From the NCBI GenBank assembly GCA_005239165.1, contig RAPG01000007.1:186001-250000 (forward strand): a stretch of 64,000 bases of DNA, given 5' to 3'. Below the pieces are notes generated by a model. That model saw only the letters and a program-made list of their open reading frames with translations, was not told the DNA's origin and did no database searches. The stretch is from Allopusillimonas ginsengisoli. GTDB taxonomy: Bacteria; Pseudomonadota; Gammaproteobacteria; Burkholderiales; Burkholderiaceae_B. The position numbers and the translations under genes are program-made. Below, one piece after another: positions 43,492-51,324 of this stretch (the first letter of the stretch is position 1; each line of letters begins with the position of its first letter).

Positions 43492-44472
43492 CTATTGCTC
43501 GATTTTGCCGTCGGCGATGGCTATGTCCTTAAAGCCATCTTTATCGTGGAGGACGAATACGGCATCCATACCCTGTTCCTGCGCCATTTTTACGCCCGCC
43601 TCTTCACCCAGCACCAGCAAGGCCGTGGCCCAGGCGTCTGCCAGCATGCAGCTGGATGCAACCACAGAGACGGCAGCGAGCCGGTTTGATACGGGCGCTT
43701 GCAGCGCACTGTTCATGGTATGCGCATAAGACCTGCCCTCATGCTCAACCCAATGACGATAATCGCCTGAGCTTGCGATGGCTGCGTCGGAAAGCGTCAT
43801 GACGCCCATTACTTCACGAATATGGCGGACCGGCTTTTCTATGGCTACAGACCACGGGTTGCCATCGGGTTTCATACCGCGTGCGCGCATCTCGCCGTCA
43901 ATACCCACCAGATAACATGTAACGCCAAGGCGCTCAAGGCAGTGGCCAAGTTGATCGACGCCGTAACCTTTGGCGATGCCCGAGAGATCCAGTGTAATGG
44001 CCGTCCGCTTGCGAGTTAGGCGTTCTGCAGGATTCAATTCCAGAACTTCCGTGGCAGGGCGGTGAGCTTGACTTTTCAAAGCGTTAATTTGCTTTGCGTC
44101 TCTAAGCCCTTTACCGGGCCCAAAGCCCCATGCCTGCACCATACTCCCCACGCCGATGTCGAACGCCCCTTGCGACTGTCGGCTGACCAGAAGGGCAGTC
44201 TCGAGTACGGTGAATAGTTCTTTTGGCATCGTCAGCCATTCATTTTCAGGCGCACTGTTCAAGCGGTTCAGATCAGAGTCTGGCTTCCAGTTGGACATCT
44301 GCCTGTCCACCCTGTCTACCTCTGCAAATAGCTTGGCGTTGACGCAAGCCTCATCGATGCCTGCAGCGGCATAAAACACGGCGCTGTATCGGGTGCCCAT
44401 GGCTTCGCCGTGCAGGCTGTAGCGTTGCAAGGTATATGCCGATAGGGCAGGCACATCAGAAAACGTCTTCAC
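43492..44472 (-). CDS. apbE: FAD:protein FMN transferase, ApbE family
   Basis: The protein of about 326 residues shows ApbE motifs: EAMGTRYSAVF, SNWKPDSDLNRLN, GAFDIGVGSMVQAWGFGP, LDLSGIAKGYGVDQLG, IASSGDYRHWVEHEG and a C-terminal acidic metal site (LADAWATALLVLG). ApbE links FMN covalently to Ser/Thr of extracytoplasmic proteins. The likely start is GTG 44472, overlapping the upstream stop by 17 bp; the longer frame only mirrors the upstream gene. From this start no signal peptide is visible, which is odd for an enzyme acting on exported proteins. It is the last gene of the PepSY/DUF2271 operon. Confidence 0.87.
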   Translation of the reverse strand: MKTFSDVPALSAYTLQRYSLHGEAMGTRYSAVFYAAAGIDEACVNAKLFAEVDRVDRQMSNWKPDSDLNRLNSAPENEWLTMPKELFTVLETALLVSRQSQGAFDIGVGSMVQAWGFGPGKGLRDAKQINALKSQAHRPATEVLELNPAERLTRKRTAITLDLSGIAKGYGVDQLGHCLERLGVTCYLVGIDGEMRARGMKPDGNPWSVAIEKPVRHIREVMGVMTLSDAAIASSGDYRHWVEHEGRSYAHTMNSALQAPVSNRLAAVSVVASSCMLADAWATALLVLGEEAGVKMAQEQGMDAVFVLHDKDGFKDIAIADGKIEQ

Positions 44473-46681
44473 GATAGCGTCCCTGTAGTTTGAGGGCTTG
44501 AACGTCCAGGCCCATAGGGGCGAGGATCTCATTAATGGCCTGCATAATGCTGGCAGCCATGGCACGGCTGCCGCACACGAGGATCTGGGCACCGCTCTCT
44601 ATCAATTGGCGTATCTGTGACGCATCGCCCAGGACGCGATCCTGCACATAGCCACCTTTTTTAATCCGTGAAAAAGCGGCGTTCAGCTGGGTCAGGCGGC
44701 GATCGGCCAGGTAGTTGTCGAGTTCTGGCTCATAAAGGAAGTCAGAAGCAGGGTCGCGTCCTCCCCAGTACAGATACATGGGGTGCTTGTCTGTGTTGTT
44801 GCGTATGAATCCTGCCAAGGGGCCAATGCCGGTGCCTGCACCGATCAGGATGATAGAGCGTTCGCCAGATGCAGGTCGGAAATCGGGGTTGTGCTGGATA
44901 AAGGCATTTATGCGTTCGCCAACATGCAAGCCATGCAGCATGGTTGAGCAAAGCCCTTTTGTTTGCTTGCGCACACAGATTTCCAGGAACCCATCTTTTG
45001 AACCGCTAGCAAGCGAATAAAATCGCGGCACGGGGCTGCCCGGTGGCACAATGCCGACCAGATCACCCGCTTCAAAGCGCGGCAGGCCGTTGATGCCGAG
45101 TGCGCGAAAAATTTGAGATACACGGCTTTGAGGCGCTGCGGGCCCAAATCGCAGAATACTCGTGGGTGCCTGCACTTGTTCGCCGTAGTCAACACGGCTG
45201 ATCAATACCAGAGGCTGCGTTGGTGGAGGCGAGGGCACATAGTTCAGAACCAGGTCAAGATGAAGCAGTGCGCCCACCGACTTTCCCCAACGGGTGAATT
45301 CTTGTGATGATTGCCGATCAATGGTGTCTAGTTCAAGCAGTGCTGGCCACCCGTGCTCAAGCAGGCCGTCCTGTGCATGCTTTGCAAACTGGCAAAACTG
45401 AGGAAACTGACGGTCGCCAAAACCCAGAACGGCAAATTCCGGTTTGTGATCTCCCGAAAATTTGTTTAGGCGTGCCAGAAACTGATTGGCTGAACTGGGT
45501 GCGTCTCCGTCGCCGTAGGTTGACGTCAGAATAAACAGTTGCTGCGCCTGACGGTAACGGCTGGCCAGTTGGTTCATGGGGGCAGTGTGCACGCGTTTTC
45601 CTGCCTGGCTCAGCGCATCGTGCAAAGCTTGGGCAAAGCCCCAGGTGCTGTTGTTTTCGCTACCTACAAGAATGACAATGTCTGCAGATTGTGGGTCTAT
45701 CTTGCCCGCAAGGCGAGGTATGGCGCGGCGACGTTGCCACCAGATCACGACTCCAGTAATACTCATAAACGGCACGCTCAGCGCACAGAGGCCGAGAATG
45801 ATGCCCAGCCACCACAGGCCTTCACCCGTATGCAGTTTGTAGATTAGTTCATAGGCCTTTTGGGTGCCATTGTGTGCCTGATAGGATACCAACGCGCCAG
45901 TTGCCTGATCGATGTAACCATCGCCCTGCGCGGTATGCAAAGAATAAACATCTTCGGGGTGCCCCGCAGAAGGGTAGACCAGTTCACGGAAGTCATTCAG
46001 TTCGACAGCCTTCAGGGCGGGCATAGCGCCTATGGGTAGCGCCGGCCCCGTCGCAAGCTCGGTAGGAAAGCTGGGCTCATCCTGAATGCCATCGGATACC
46101 AAGCCGAAGGTTACTGCCGACATGTATATGCCAGTGAGGGCAGACAGTAGTAACCCCAGCGCCACGATACGTGCCAATTCTGCATGCCAGCGCTGACTGA
46201 AGTTTCCACGTAACGGGCGTGCCAACTGCCGCCGTCCACCCTGGCGTTTGATCAGCAATGCCACGCCCGATAAACACATAATCAGCATGACGACAGCGGC
46301 AAGCCCTGCCACGGCTCGCCCGGTGGTGTCCAGAAACAAGGAACGATGAAGGTTTTTTATCCAGCGCGTAAATGATGACTTCGTGTAGGGGGCGATGCCT
46401 TGTCCACTATTTGGATCAACCTGAACAGCATCACTTTGGCCATTCTGGGTGTAGTACACGATCACCGCACCCGACAGTGAGCGCTGTATCTGCTCCACGC
46501 CGGCGTAGTGTTGGCCTACCCGTTCGGCCAATGAGGCCACGCTGGTCTGGTTAGTGGCAGCCGCCGGCGCGCTCAGTCTTTCAAGCGCCGGGCTGGTTGA
46601 GAGCACAACCCCCGTCATCGCCAGCACCACCAACAATAGGGCAGCAACAAGGCCTGGCAGTGAGTGAGTCTGGCGCAACAT
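44456..46681 (-). CDS. PepSY membrane domain fused to flavodoxin and FAD/NADP reductase domains
   Basis: The 741-residue protein combines a PepSY-TM region (about residues 1-325) having four membrane helices, including SLPGLVAALLLVVLAMTGVV and GIILGLCALSVPFMSITGVV, with a cytoplasmic sulfite-reductase-like module. That module has a flavodoxin FMN site (VILVGSENNSTWGFAQAL, LTSTYGDGDAPSS), an FAD site (PRFYSLASGS) and an NADPH site (IILIGAGTGIGPLAGFIRNN, LYWGGRDP). It would move electrons from NADPH across the inner membrane to periplasmic acceptors. The DUF2271 gene lies 80 bp upstream and apbE overlaps downstream. Similar PepSY reductases serve iron reduction or siderophore uptake, but no siderophore gene is seen here. 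Confidence 0.88.
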   Translation of the reverse strand: MLRQTHSLPGLVAALLLVVLAMTGVVLSTSPALERLSAPAAATNQTSVASLAERVGQHYAGVEQIQRSLSGAVIVYYTQNGQSDAVQVDPNSGQGIAPYTKSSFTRWIKNLHRSLFLDTTGRAVAGLAAVVMLIMCLSGVALLIKRQGGRRQLARPLRGNFSQRWHAELARIVALGLLLSALTGIYMSAVTFGLVSDGIQDEPSFPTELATGPALPIGAMPALKAVELNDFRELVYPSAGHPEDVYSLHTAQGDGYIDQATGALVSYQAHNGTQKAYELIYKLHTGEGLWWLGIILGLCALSVPFMSITGVVIWWQRRRAIPRLAGKIDPQSADIVILVGSENNSTWGFAQALHDALSQAGKRVHTAPMNQLASRYRQAQQLFILTSTYGDGDAPSSANQFLARLNKFSGDHKPEFAVLGFGDRQFPQFCQFAKHAQDGLLEHGWPALLELDTIDRQSSQEFTRWGKSVGALLHLDLVLNYVPSPPPTQPLVLISRVDYGEQVQAPTSILRFGPAAPQSRVSQIFRALGINGLPRFEAGDLVGIVPPGSPVPRFYSLASGSKDGFLEICVRKQTKGLCSTMLHGLHVGERINAFIQHNPDFRPASGERSIILIGAGTGIGPLAGFIRNNTDKHPMYLYWGGRDPASDFLYEPELDNYLADRRLTQLNAAFSRIKKGGYVQDRVLGDASQIRQLIESGAQILVCGSRAMAASIMQAINEILAPMGLDVQALKLQGRYREDVF

Positions 46682-46761
46682 GATGTATATCTCCTTTTTG
46701 GAGGACTTAGGTGAGCCTTGCGGCCCACCCGCTGATGTCAGAAACCGTGGGACGGCTGCGG

Positions 46762-47232
46762 TTACATGTCATAGGTAAACGACTGAACATAGCCGCGTCC
46801 GGCCGTAGGTTTGCCTGTGCTTGCGGCAGTCAACGGTGCACGTACTTCTGACGGAAAGTCACGCTCATCTTCTACTGCGGTATCGATGCGTATCTCGTAG
46901 CCGGCGTCGATCAGTGCATCGGCAATATCGGCAGTTACCTTTAGCGTGCGTCCGCTACCCACACTCGCACCGCTTACACCATCGAACTCGCTGGCTTTCA
47001 TGCCGCTGCCACGTGCCCAATCGCGCAAGTTCTTGTAGTACTTGGACTTCTTGCCTGATACCCATAGTGTTTTCTGATAACGACCTTGGGCGTCAGTGAG
47101 GTAAATCGCCATGTAGGCGCCATCACCACTGTATTTTTTCAGTTGTGTGGTCAAGGTAACGGGCTTTGCCTGAACCAGGCCGGGCAGCACGAGGGCGCCG
47201 GCCAGACAGAGCGAAAGTGTGATTTTCTTCAT
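46762..47232 (-). CDS. DUF2271 periplasmic protein with FMN-attachment motif
   Basis: The 156-residue protein has a Sec signal peptide (MKKITLSLCLAGALVLPGLVQA) and the DUF2271 pattern (YMAIYLTDAQGRYQKTLWV, YYKNLRDWARGSG). Residues 84-90 read D-G-V-S-G-A-S, which fits the ApbE flavinylation motif Dxx[SG][AG][AS][ST], with Ser90 as the likely FMN acceptor. The apbE gene in the same operon supports this. The protein would then be a periplasmic flavin electron carrier. The start is the ATG with GGAGAG upstream; an upstream frame extension is ignored. The function of DUF2271 is otherwise unknown to me. Confidence 0.82.
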   Translation of the reverse strand: MKKITLSLCLAGALVLPGLVQAKPVTLTTQLKKYSGDGAYMAIYLTDAQGRYQKTLWVSGKKSKYYKNLRDWARGSGMKASEFDGVSGASVGSGRTLKVTADIADALIDAGYEIRIDTAVEDERDFPSEVRAPLTAASTGKPTAGRGYVQSFTYDM

Positions 47233-47267
47233 AATGACTCTCCGGGTTATCCGTAACAACAATGCCG

Positions 47268-47600
47268 TTATCGGGCGGACTGATCAGGGTTTTTGTCCAG
47301 GTAGTCAGCCGCATCACCGCCTCCTTCCTTGAACTTGATTTCCAGCTTTCGGATTTGCAATGAGGCCGGTGCGTATTTGGCTTCGAACTTGTTGCCGTTC
47401 TTGTCCACACCCTTAACCTCGTAGCAGCCGTCATCAACCTTGATACGATTCACGGTCCATCCGTGTTGCTCTAGTTGTTGTCGCAATACTTCGCGTGGCT
47501 GCCAGTCAGCGACAGGGTCAGTGCAGTGGTCATCGGCCAGAGCGGTACTGCTTATAATCAGGCCGGCCAGTGCGGCGCCTGCAAGAGTGAGTGGTTTCAT
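47268..47600 (-). CDS. Small periplasmic PepSY-like protein
   Basis: The 110-residue protein has a signal peptide ending STALA and a single PepSY_2-like domain (REVLRQQLEQHGWTVNRIKV, GCYEVKGVDKNGNKFEAKY). Two cysteines (DHCTD and DGCYE) could pair. An AAGGAG Shine-Dalgarno fixes the start at 47600. It is the first gene of the leftward operon. PepSY proteins of this type often are metal- or redox-related inhibitors or chaperones; the exact role is unknown. Confidence 0.8.
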   Translation of the reverse strand: MKPLTLAGAALAGLIISSTALADDHCTDPVADWQPREVLRQQLEQHGWTVNRIKVDDGCYEVKGVDKNGNKFEAKYAPASLQIRKLEIKFKEGGGDAADYLDKNPDQSAR

Positions 47601-47741
47601 GAGTAAAGTCTCCTTGGTCAGTGTGTGAGGCAAAATGTAGTGCCGCATCCTGACACCACCCTGAAGCCCTGGCTTTATTCAGACTAAACTTGTCAGAACC
47701 GAATGGCGGTGCTTGATGAAGCGTTCTGAAAAAGGAAGAAC

Positions 47742-48401
47742 ATGCGCGTACTGTTGATCGAAGATACGGTCGGCTTGGGGCAGGCGGTGCGCGAGCAAAT
47801 CGCCGACGACGGCCATGCTGTTGATTGGGTGCAGCGACTCGATCATGCCGCGCTCAGTGTTAAGTCAACCGATTACGACTTGGTTCTGCTCGACTTGGGC
47901 CTGCCTGATGGGCTTGGGCTTGATTTTCTGCGCAGTCGGCGCGCGGCGGGCGATCTGACTCCCGTCATAATTTTGACTGCCAAGGATCAAATCTCGGACC
48001 GCATCGTGGCATTAAATGCGGGTGCAGATGATTACCTGGTCAAACCTTTTGATTTGAACGAGTTGTCGGCACGGGTTGCCGCGGTTGCACGGCGCTACAC
48101 AGGTAACCCGAATCCGCATATTCAGTTGGGTGAGTTGCGTATCAATATGGTCGATCGCACGATTCAGCGTGAAGACAAGACCATCGACCTGAGCGCACGT
48201 GAATGGGCCTTGTTTGAAACCTTTGTGCGGCGTCCTGGGGCCTTGTTCTCAAAATCACAACTTGAAGAGCGACTGTATGAGTTTGGCGCCGAAATCGAGA
48301 GCAACACCATAGAGGTGTACGTGAGCCGCTTGCGCAAGAAGCTGGGGGCTGATGTTGTGGACACTGTGCGGGGTGTTGGATACCGGCTGGGGTCTAAATG
48401 A
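47742..48401 (+). CDS. OmpR-family response regulator (QseB/PmrA-like)
   Basis: The 219-residue protein has a receiver domain with Asp51 in LVLLDLGLPDG as phosphorylation site and the conserved Lys in YLVKPFDLNEL, followed by an OmpR-type winged helix (LSAREWALFETFVRRPG, NTIEVYVSRLRKKLGA). It diverges from the PepSY/DUF2271/apbE operon across 141 bp, so it probably controls that operon. The stop overlaps the kinase start (ATGA). Confidence 0.93.
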   Translation: MRVLLIEDTVGLGQAVREQIADDGHAVDWVQRLDHAALSVKSTDYDLVLLDLGLPDGLGLDFLRSRRAAGDLTPVIILTAKDQISDRIVALNAGADDYLVKPFDLNELSARVAAVARRYTGNPNPHIQLGELRINMVDRTIQREDKTIDLSAREWALFETFVRRPGALFSKSQLEERLYEFGAEIESNTIEVYVSRLRKKLGADVVDTVRGVGYRLGSK

Positions 48402-49741
48402 AGGCAACAAAAAGCCTGCAAAGACAGCTTGTATACGGCCTGACACTGGGTATGGTGGTGCTGTGGCTGGTCGCGACTGCCGTCTCTGGTCTGGTGCTTC
48501 GGCACGAGCTGGATGAAGCCTTCGACAACGCGATGCAAGAGACCGCGCAGCGTATTTTACCCCTGGCGGTTATGGAAATTCTAAACCGTGAAGAGGGTAC
48601 AACGGCCCAACAGGTCGCATCGCTCAATACGCAGCAGGACGGCTTCACCTATCAGGTGCGCGACAAACTGGGCAATATACTTTTGCAGTCTCAAGGTGTA
48701 AGCGCGGCAGAGTTTGGCGCTGACCCCATCCATGGCTTCACGACCACGACGACGCATAGGTTGTACGGCACCAGTGCGTTAAGCGGCACGATTTTCCTGC
48801 AACTGGCAGAGCCACTTTCGCATCGCCGCGAAGCGGCTCTGGATGCCGCCATCTCGTTGCTTTGGCCTTTGGCTTTTCTGATCCCGTTCAGCTTGCTCGG
48901 GATCTGGCTGTTTGTACGCTTTAGTTTACGCGGCGTGTTGTCATACCGCCATGCGATTGAAGCCCGTGGGGCAGGCAATTTATCCCCCATTCATACAGAA
49001 GAATTGCCCACAGAAATTACACCGATTGCGGATGCCGTTAATCGTTTGATTGAGCGCTTGCGCAATGCTCTGGAAACTGAGCGACGGTTTACCGCAAATA
49101 GCGCGCATGAGCTGCGCACGCCTTTGGCTGCAACGCTGGCACAAGTTCAGCGCTTGCGGCGTGAAGCGCCTGAAGGCCCGCTGCAGCTTCGCGCGGCTCA
49201 GATTGAGGCATCTCTAAAAGAATTGTCGCGTTTGTCAGAAAAATTGATGCAGTTGGCCAAAGCCGAAGGAGGGGGGCTGCTGTCCGAAGTGCCACAAGAC
49301 CTGGCGGTGTTGTTGGGTCATGTGGTGCATGATCTGCAGCGAATTGCCAATAACCCTATCCACTTGACGTTGCCATCGACTGGCGCGGTGTTTTCCCTGA
49401 TAGATCCTGACGCGTTTGCCATTCTTGCACGCAACCTGATCGAGAATGCGTTAAAGCACGGAGCGGATGGCTCTGCGGTTGAGGTTGGCCTGTCTGATGG
49501 GGCCTGCTTTAGTGTGGTGAACGCGGGCCCCATTGTGCCAGCATCTGAGCTAATGCAGCTTACCCAACGTTTTGTGCGTGGTGGAAGCCGCGCCGAAGGC
49601 TTTGGTCTGGGCCTGGCAATCGTGTCTTCCATTGCGCAGGGTGTTGGTGCTGAGCTTACTGTTGCATCACCTGCGACCGGCAGGGCTGAGGGGTTTGAAG
49701 TGTGTGTGCAGTTCGCTCGCGCATCGTCTGAAGCAGTTTGA
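48398..49741 (+). CDS. Sensor histidine kinase
   Basis: The 447-residue kinase has two membrane helices (about residues 13-35 and 145-175) around a periplasmic sensor domain, then a DHp domain with the phospho-acceptor His in ANSAHELRTPLAATLAQ and an ATPase domain (NLIENALKHGAD, GGSRAEGFGLGLAIVSSI). It resembles QseC/PmrB-type kinases. With its regulator it may sense metal or redox state for the divergent PepSY operon (inference). Confidence 0.92.
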   Translation: MKATKSLQRQLVYGLTLGMVVLWLVATAVSGLVLRHELDEAFDNAMQETAQRILPLAVMEILNREEGTTAQQVASLNTQQDGFTYQVRDKLGNILLQSQGVSAAEFGADPIHGFTTTTTHRLYGTSALSGTIFLQLAEPLSHRREAALDAAISLLWPLAFLIPFSLLGIWLFVRFSLRGVLSYRHAIEARGAGNLSPIHTEELPTEITPIADAVNRLIERLRNALETERRFTANSAHELRTPLAATLAQVQRLRREAPEGPLQLRAAQIEASLKELSRLSEKLMQLAKAEGGGLLSEVPQDLAVLLGHVVHDLQRIANNPIHLTLPSTGAVFSLIDPDAFAILARNLIENALKHGADGSAVEVGLSDGACFSVVNAGPIVPASELMQLTQRFVRGGSRAEGFGLGLAIVSSIAQGVGAELTVASPATGRAEGFEVCVQFARASSEAV

Positions 49742-49886
49742 CGCATGTGAAGTTCATCCCCGTAAAATCAGGATCACTCTGAAAGCGTAAAGGCTTGCCA
49801 GATCCGGCTTCAACGTGCAGCCAGCATATCAAAGCTGAATTCGATGAACACTGGCAAACTAGTTCTGATGATAAGACACCTGCACC

Positions 49887-50348
49887 TTAAGGCTTCCTAT
49901 AAAATTGCTTCACGAACGGCTTGCGAAAACTCTGATGGCACGCCAAACAGGTTTGCTGTACTTTGGCAAATACATTGATGACGGCTTCGCCATCGCCGCG
50001 TGTGGCGGCTTCTCCCATGGCAGTCGCTTCTTCATGAACCTGAACGTCGAATCCACGAAACTTGCCCGCATCTTTGCCAAGCCAGGTCACAATGCGAACT
50101 TTTTCCTCGGGCGGCGGCTCGGCATGTCGGGCGGTCTTGGGCGCCAGTTCGGCTACGAGCGCCCAATCTTCGATGGAAATGGCTCCCGTAACGGCCTGCA
50201 TGTCTTGCCCGAGTTTTTCCATTACGCCCTGCAAAACCAAGGGTTTTTCAGGCGCCGCCGTTTGTGCACTTAGGAGCGTTGTCGTGCTGGCCAGCACCAC
50301 CAACAAGGCACAGGCAAGCATTGATGCAGGTTTGATAGCGTAGCCCAT
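49887..50348 (-). CDS. Cytochrome c, class II-like
   Basis: The 153-residue protein has a signal peptide (about residues 1-28) and a single C-terminal heme motif C-L-A-C-H at residues 134-138 (QQTCLACHQSFRKPF), the placement of cytochrome c'/c-556 four-helix proteins. It would be periplasmic. The neighbouring phasin and N-ATPase genes suggest a place in low-oxygen respiration (inference). No other respiratory subunit is adjacent. Confidence 0.85.
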   Translation of the reverse strand: MGYAIKPASMLACALLVVLASTTTLLSAQTAAPEKPLVLQGVMEKLGQDMQAVTGAISIEDWALVAELAPKTARHAEPPPEEKVRIVTWLGKDAGKFRGFDVQVHEEATAMGEAATRGDGEAVINVFAKVQQTCLACHQSFRKPFVKQFYRKP

Positions 50349-50522
50349 GAGTTTTCCTTGGTTGCCCGTGAAAAACGCAAGTAATGTATGGATTCATGCC
50401 TTGCGCCATGACGTAATTCACCTAAAGCGGATGCTTGCGGTGTTTGCCAGAAAACACTAACTCGCGACTTCAAAGATAACGACAAGAGGCCTGAATGTGG
50501 ATGTAACATTTCTGCCAGGCGA

Positions 50523-50927
50523 TTACGATTTGCGCTGCATGGCGTCTTGTATCGGCTTCGTTGCCTTGCTCAGGTTAGCGGCATAAATATCAAGCATCTG
50601 CCAGCTGTAGTCACGCATAAGATCGTTGACCTGACGCAGGTGCTCGACCATGCGCTCTGAACTTTCGCGCAGTTGTTGGTTGTAGGCACCTAGCGCCTCA
50701 CCTGGCCGGCCACCGGCCGCAGGCTGTGCAAATACCTTGGCCCCCTGCTGTGCCTCTACCTGCATCAGTCTGGTTTGAGCTTCCCAGAGTTCGCGGCTCA
50801 TTTTGGTCATCAGCTCAGTGGTTTGGGTAAGCATATTGGTGGCATGCGCTTGTGCCTGGGTAATGTTGGGCGAAAATAGCGCATTGATAGGCAAAATCTG
50901 GGCTTTCGCTTGGTTTTCTGCGGACAT
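50523..50927 (-). CDS. Phasin family protein
   Basis: The 134-residue protein is helical, without cysteine, and resembles polyhydroxyalkanoate granule-associated phasins (QLRESSERMVEHLRQVNDLM, ANLSKATKPIQDAM). Phasins coat storage granules. The frame is open far upstream, but a GGAGG Shine-Dalgarno places the start at ATG 50927. A perfect FNR box with a correctly spaced -10 precedes it. The divergent oxidoreductase-patatin gene may act on the same polymer (inference). Confidence 0.75.
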   Translation of the reverse strand: MSAENQAKAQILPINALFSPNITQAQAHATNMLTQTTELMTKMSRELWEAQTRLMQVEAQQGAKVFAQPAAGGRPGEALGAYNQQLRESSERMVEHLRQVNDLMRDYSWQMLDIYAANLSKATKPIQDAMQRKS

Positions 50928-50997
50928 GGCGTCCTCCATAATAGTGAGACGGATGCCGTTGGGCTGACTTCCGAGCAACACTGATCCGTCACTTTTG

Positions 50998-51038
50998 ACT
51001 ATAGTCCGCTTATCGCAAACCTGCTTGATTCTGATCAA
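50998..51038 (-). promoter_or_regulatory. FNR/Anr-dependent promoter of the phasin gene
   Basis: TTGAT-TCTG-ATCAA at 51025-51038 is a perfect FNR/Anr box. On the minus strand a TATAGT -10 element (51003-50998) has its centre 31 bp away, which puts the box near -41.5, the position of class II activation. The leader to the ATG at 50927 would be about 65 nt. The rest of the 397-bp interval to 51325 shows no gene. Confidence 0.75.
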
Positions 51039-51324
51039 CGGGACAGTAAGTCTGCTGGGCGCAGACTTGTGGCGCACAGGTTTGAAATCGGCATGGCGTC
51101 CAGTCATGGTGTTAAATCAATGCACCAGCAGACAAGGGACAATAAAAGAATGCTCATCGTCTTCTGCGCGCGGTCGCGGTAACATGATTGTTTCTGCTTA
51201 GTCTTTCTCCTGCACATATGCGCTGCGCAAGATAGCAAGGGAAGACACCGCACGTGTTGTCTGGAATTTTCCGGCTTGACCACGACAACTCGCATAAAAC
51301 CGTCGAGCCGGTCCAGGCACATAC

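Noticed and set aside
44473..44592. 40-codon N-terminal extension of ApbE
   Set aside because: It mirrors the C-terminal coding region of the PepSY-reductase gene and shows no conserved ApbE sequence.
51272..51287. Possible second FNR box (TTGAC-CACG-ACAAC) upstream of the oxidoreductase-patatin gene
   Set aside because: The right half-site ACAAC does not match ATCAA, so the dyad is lost.
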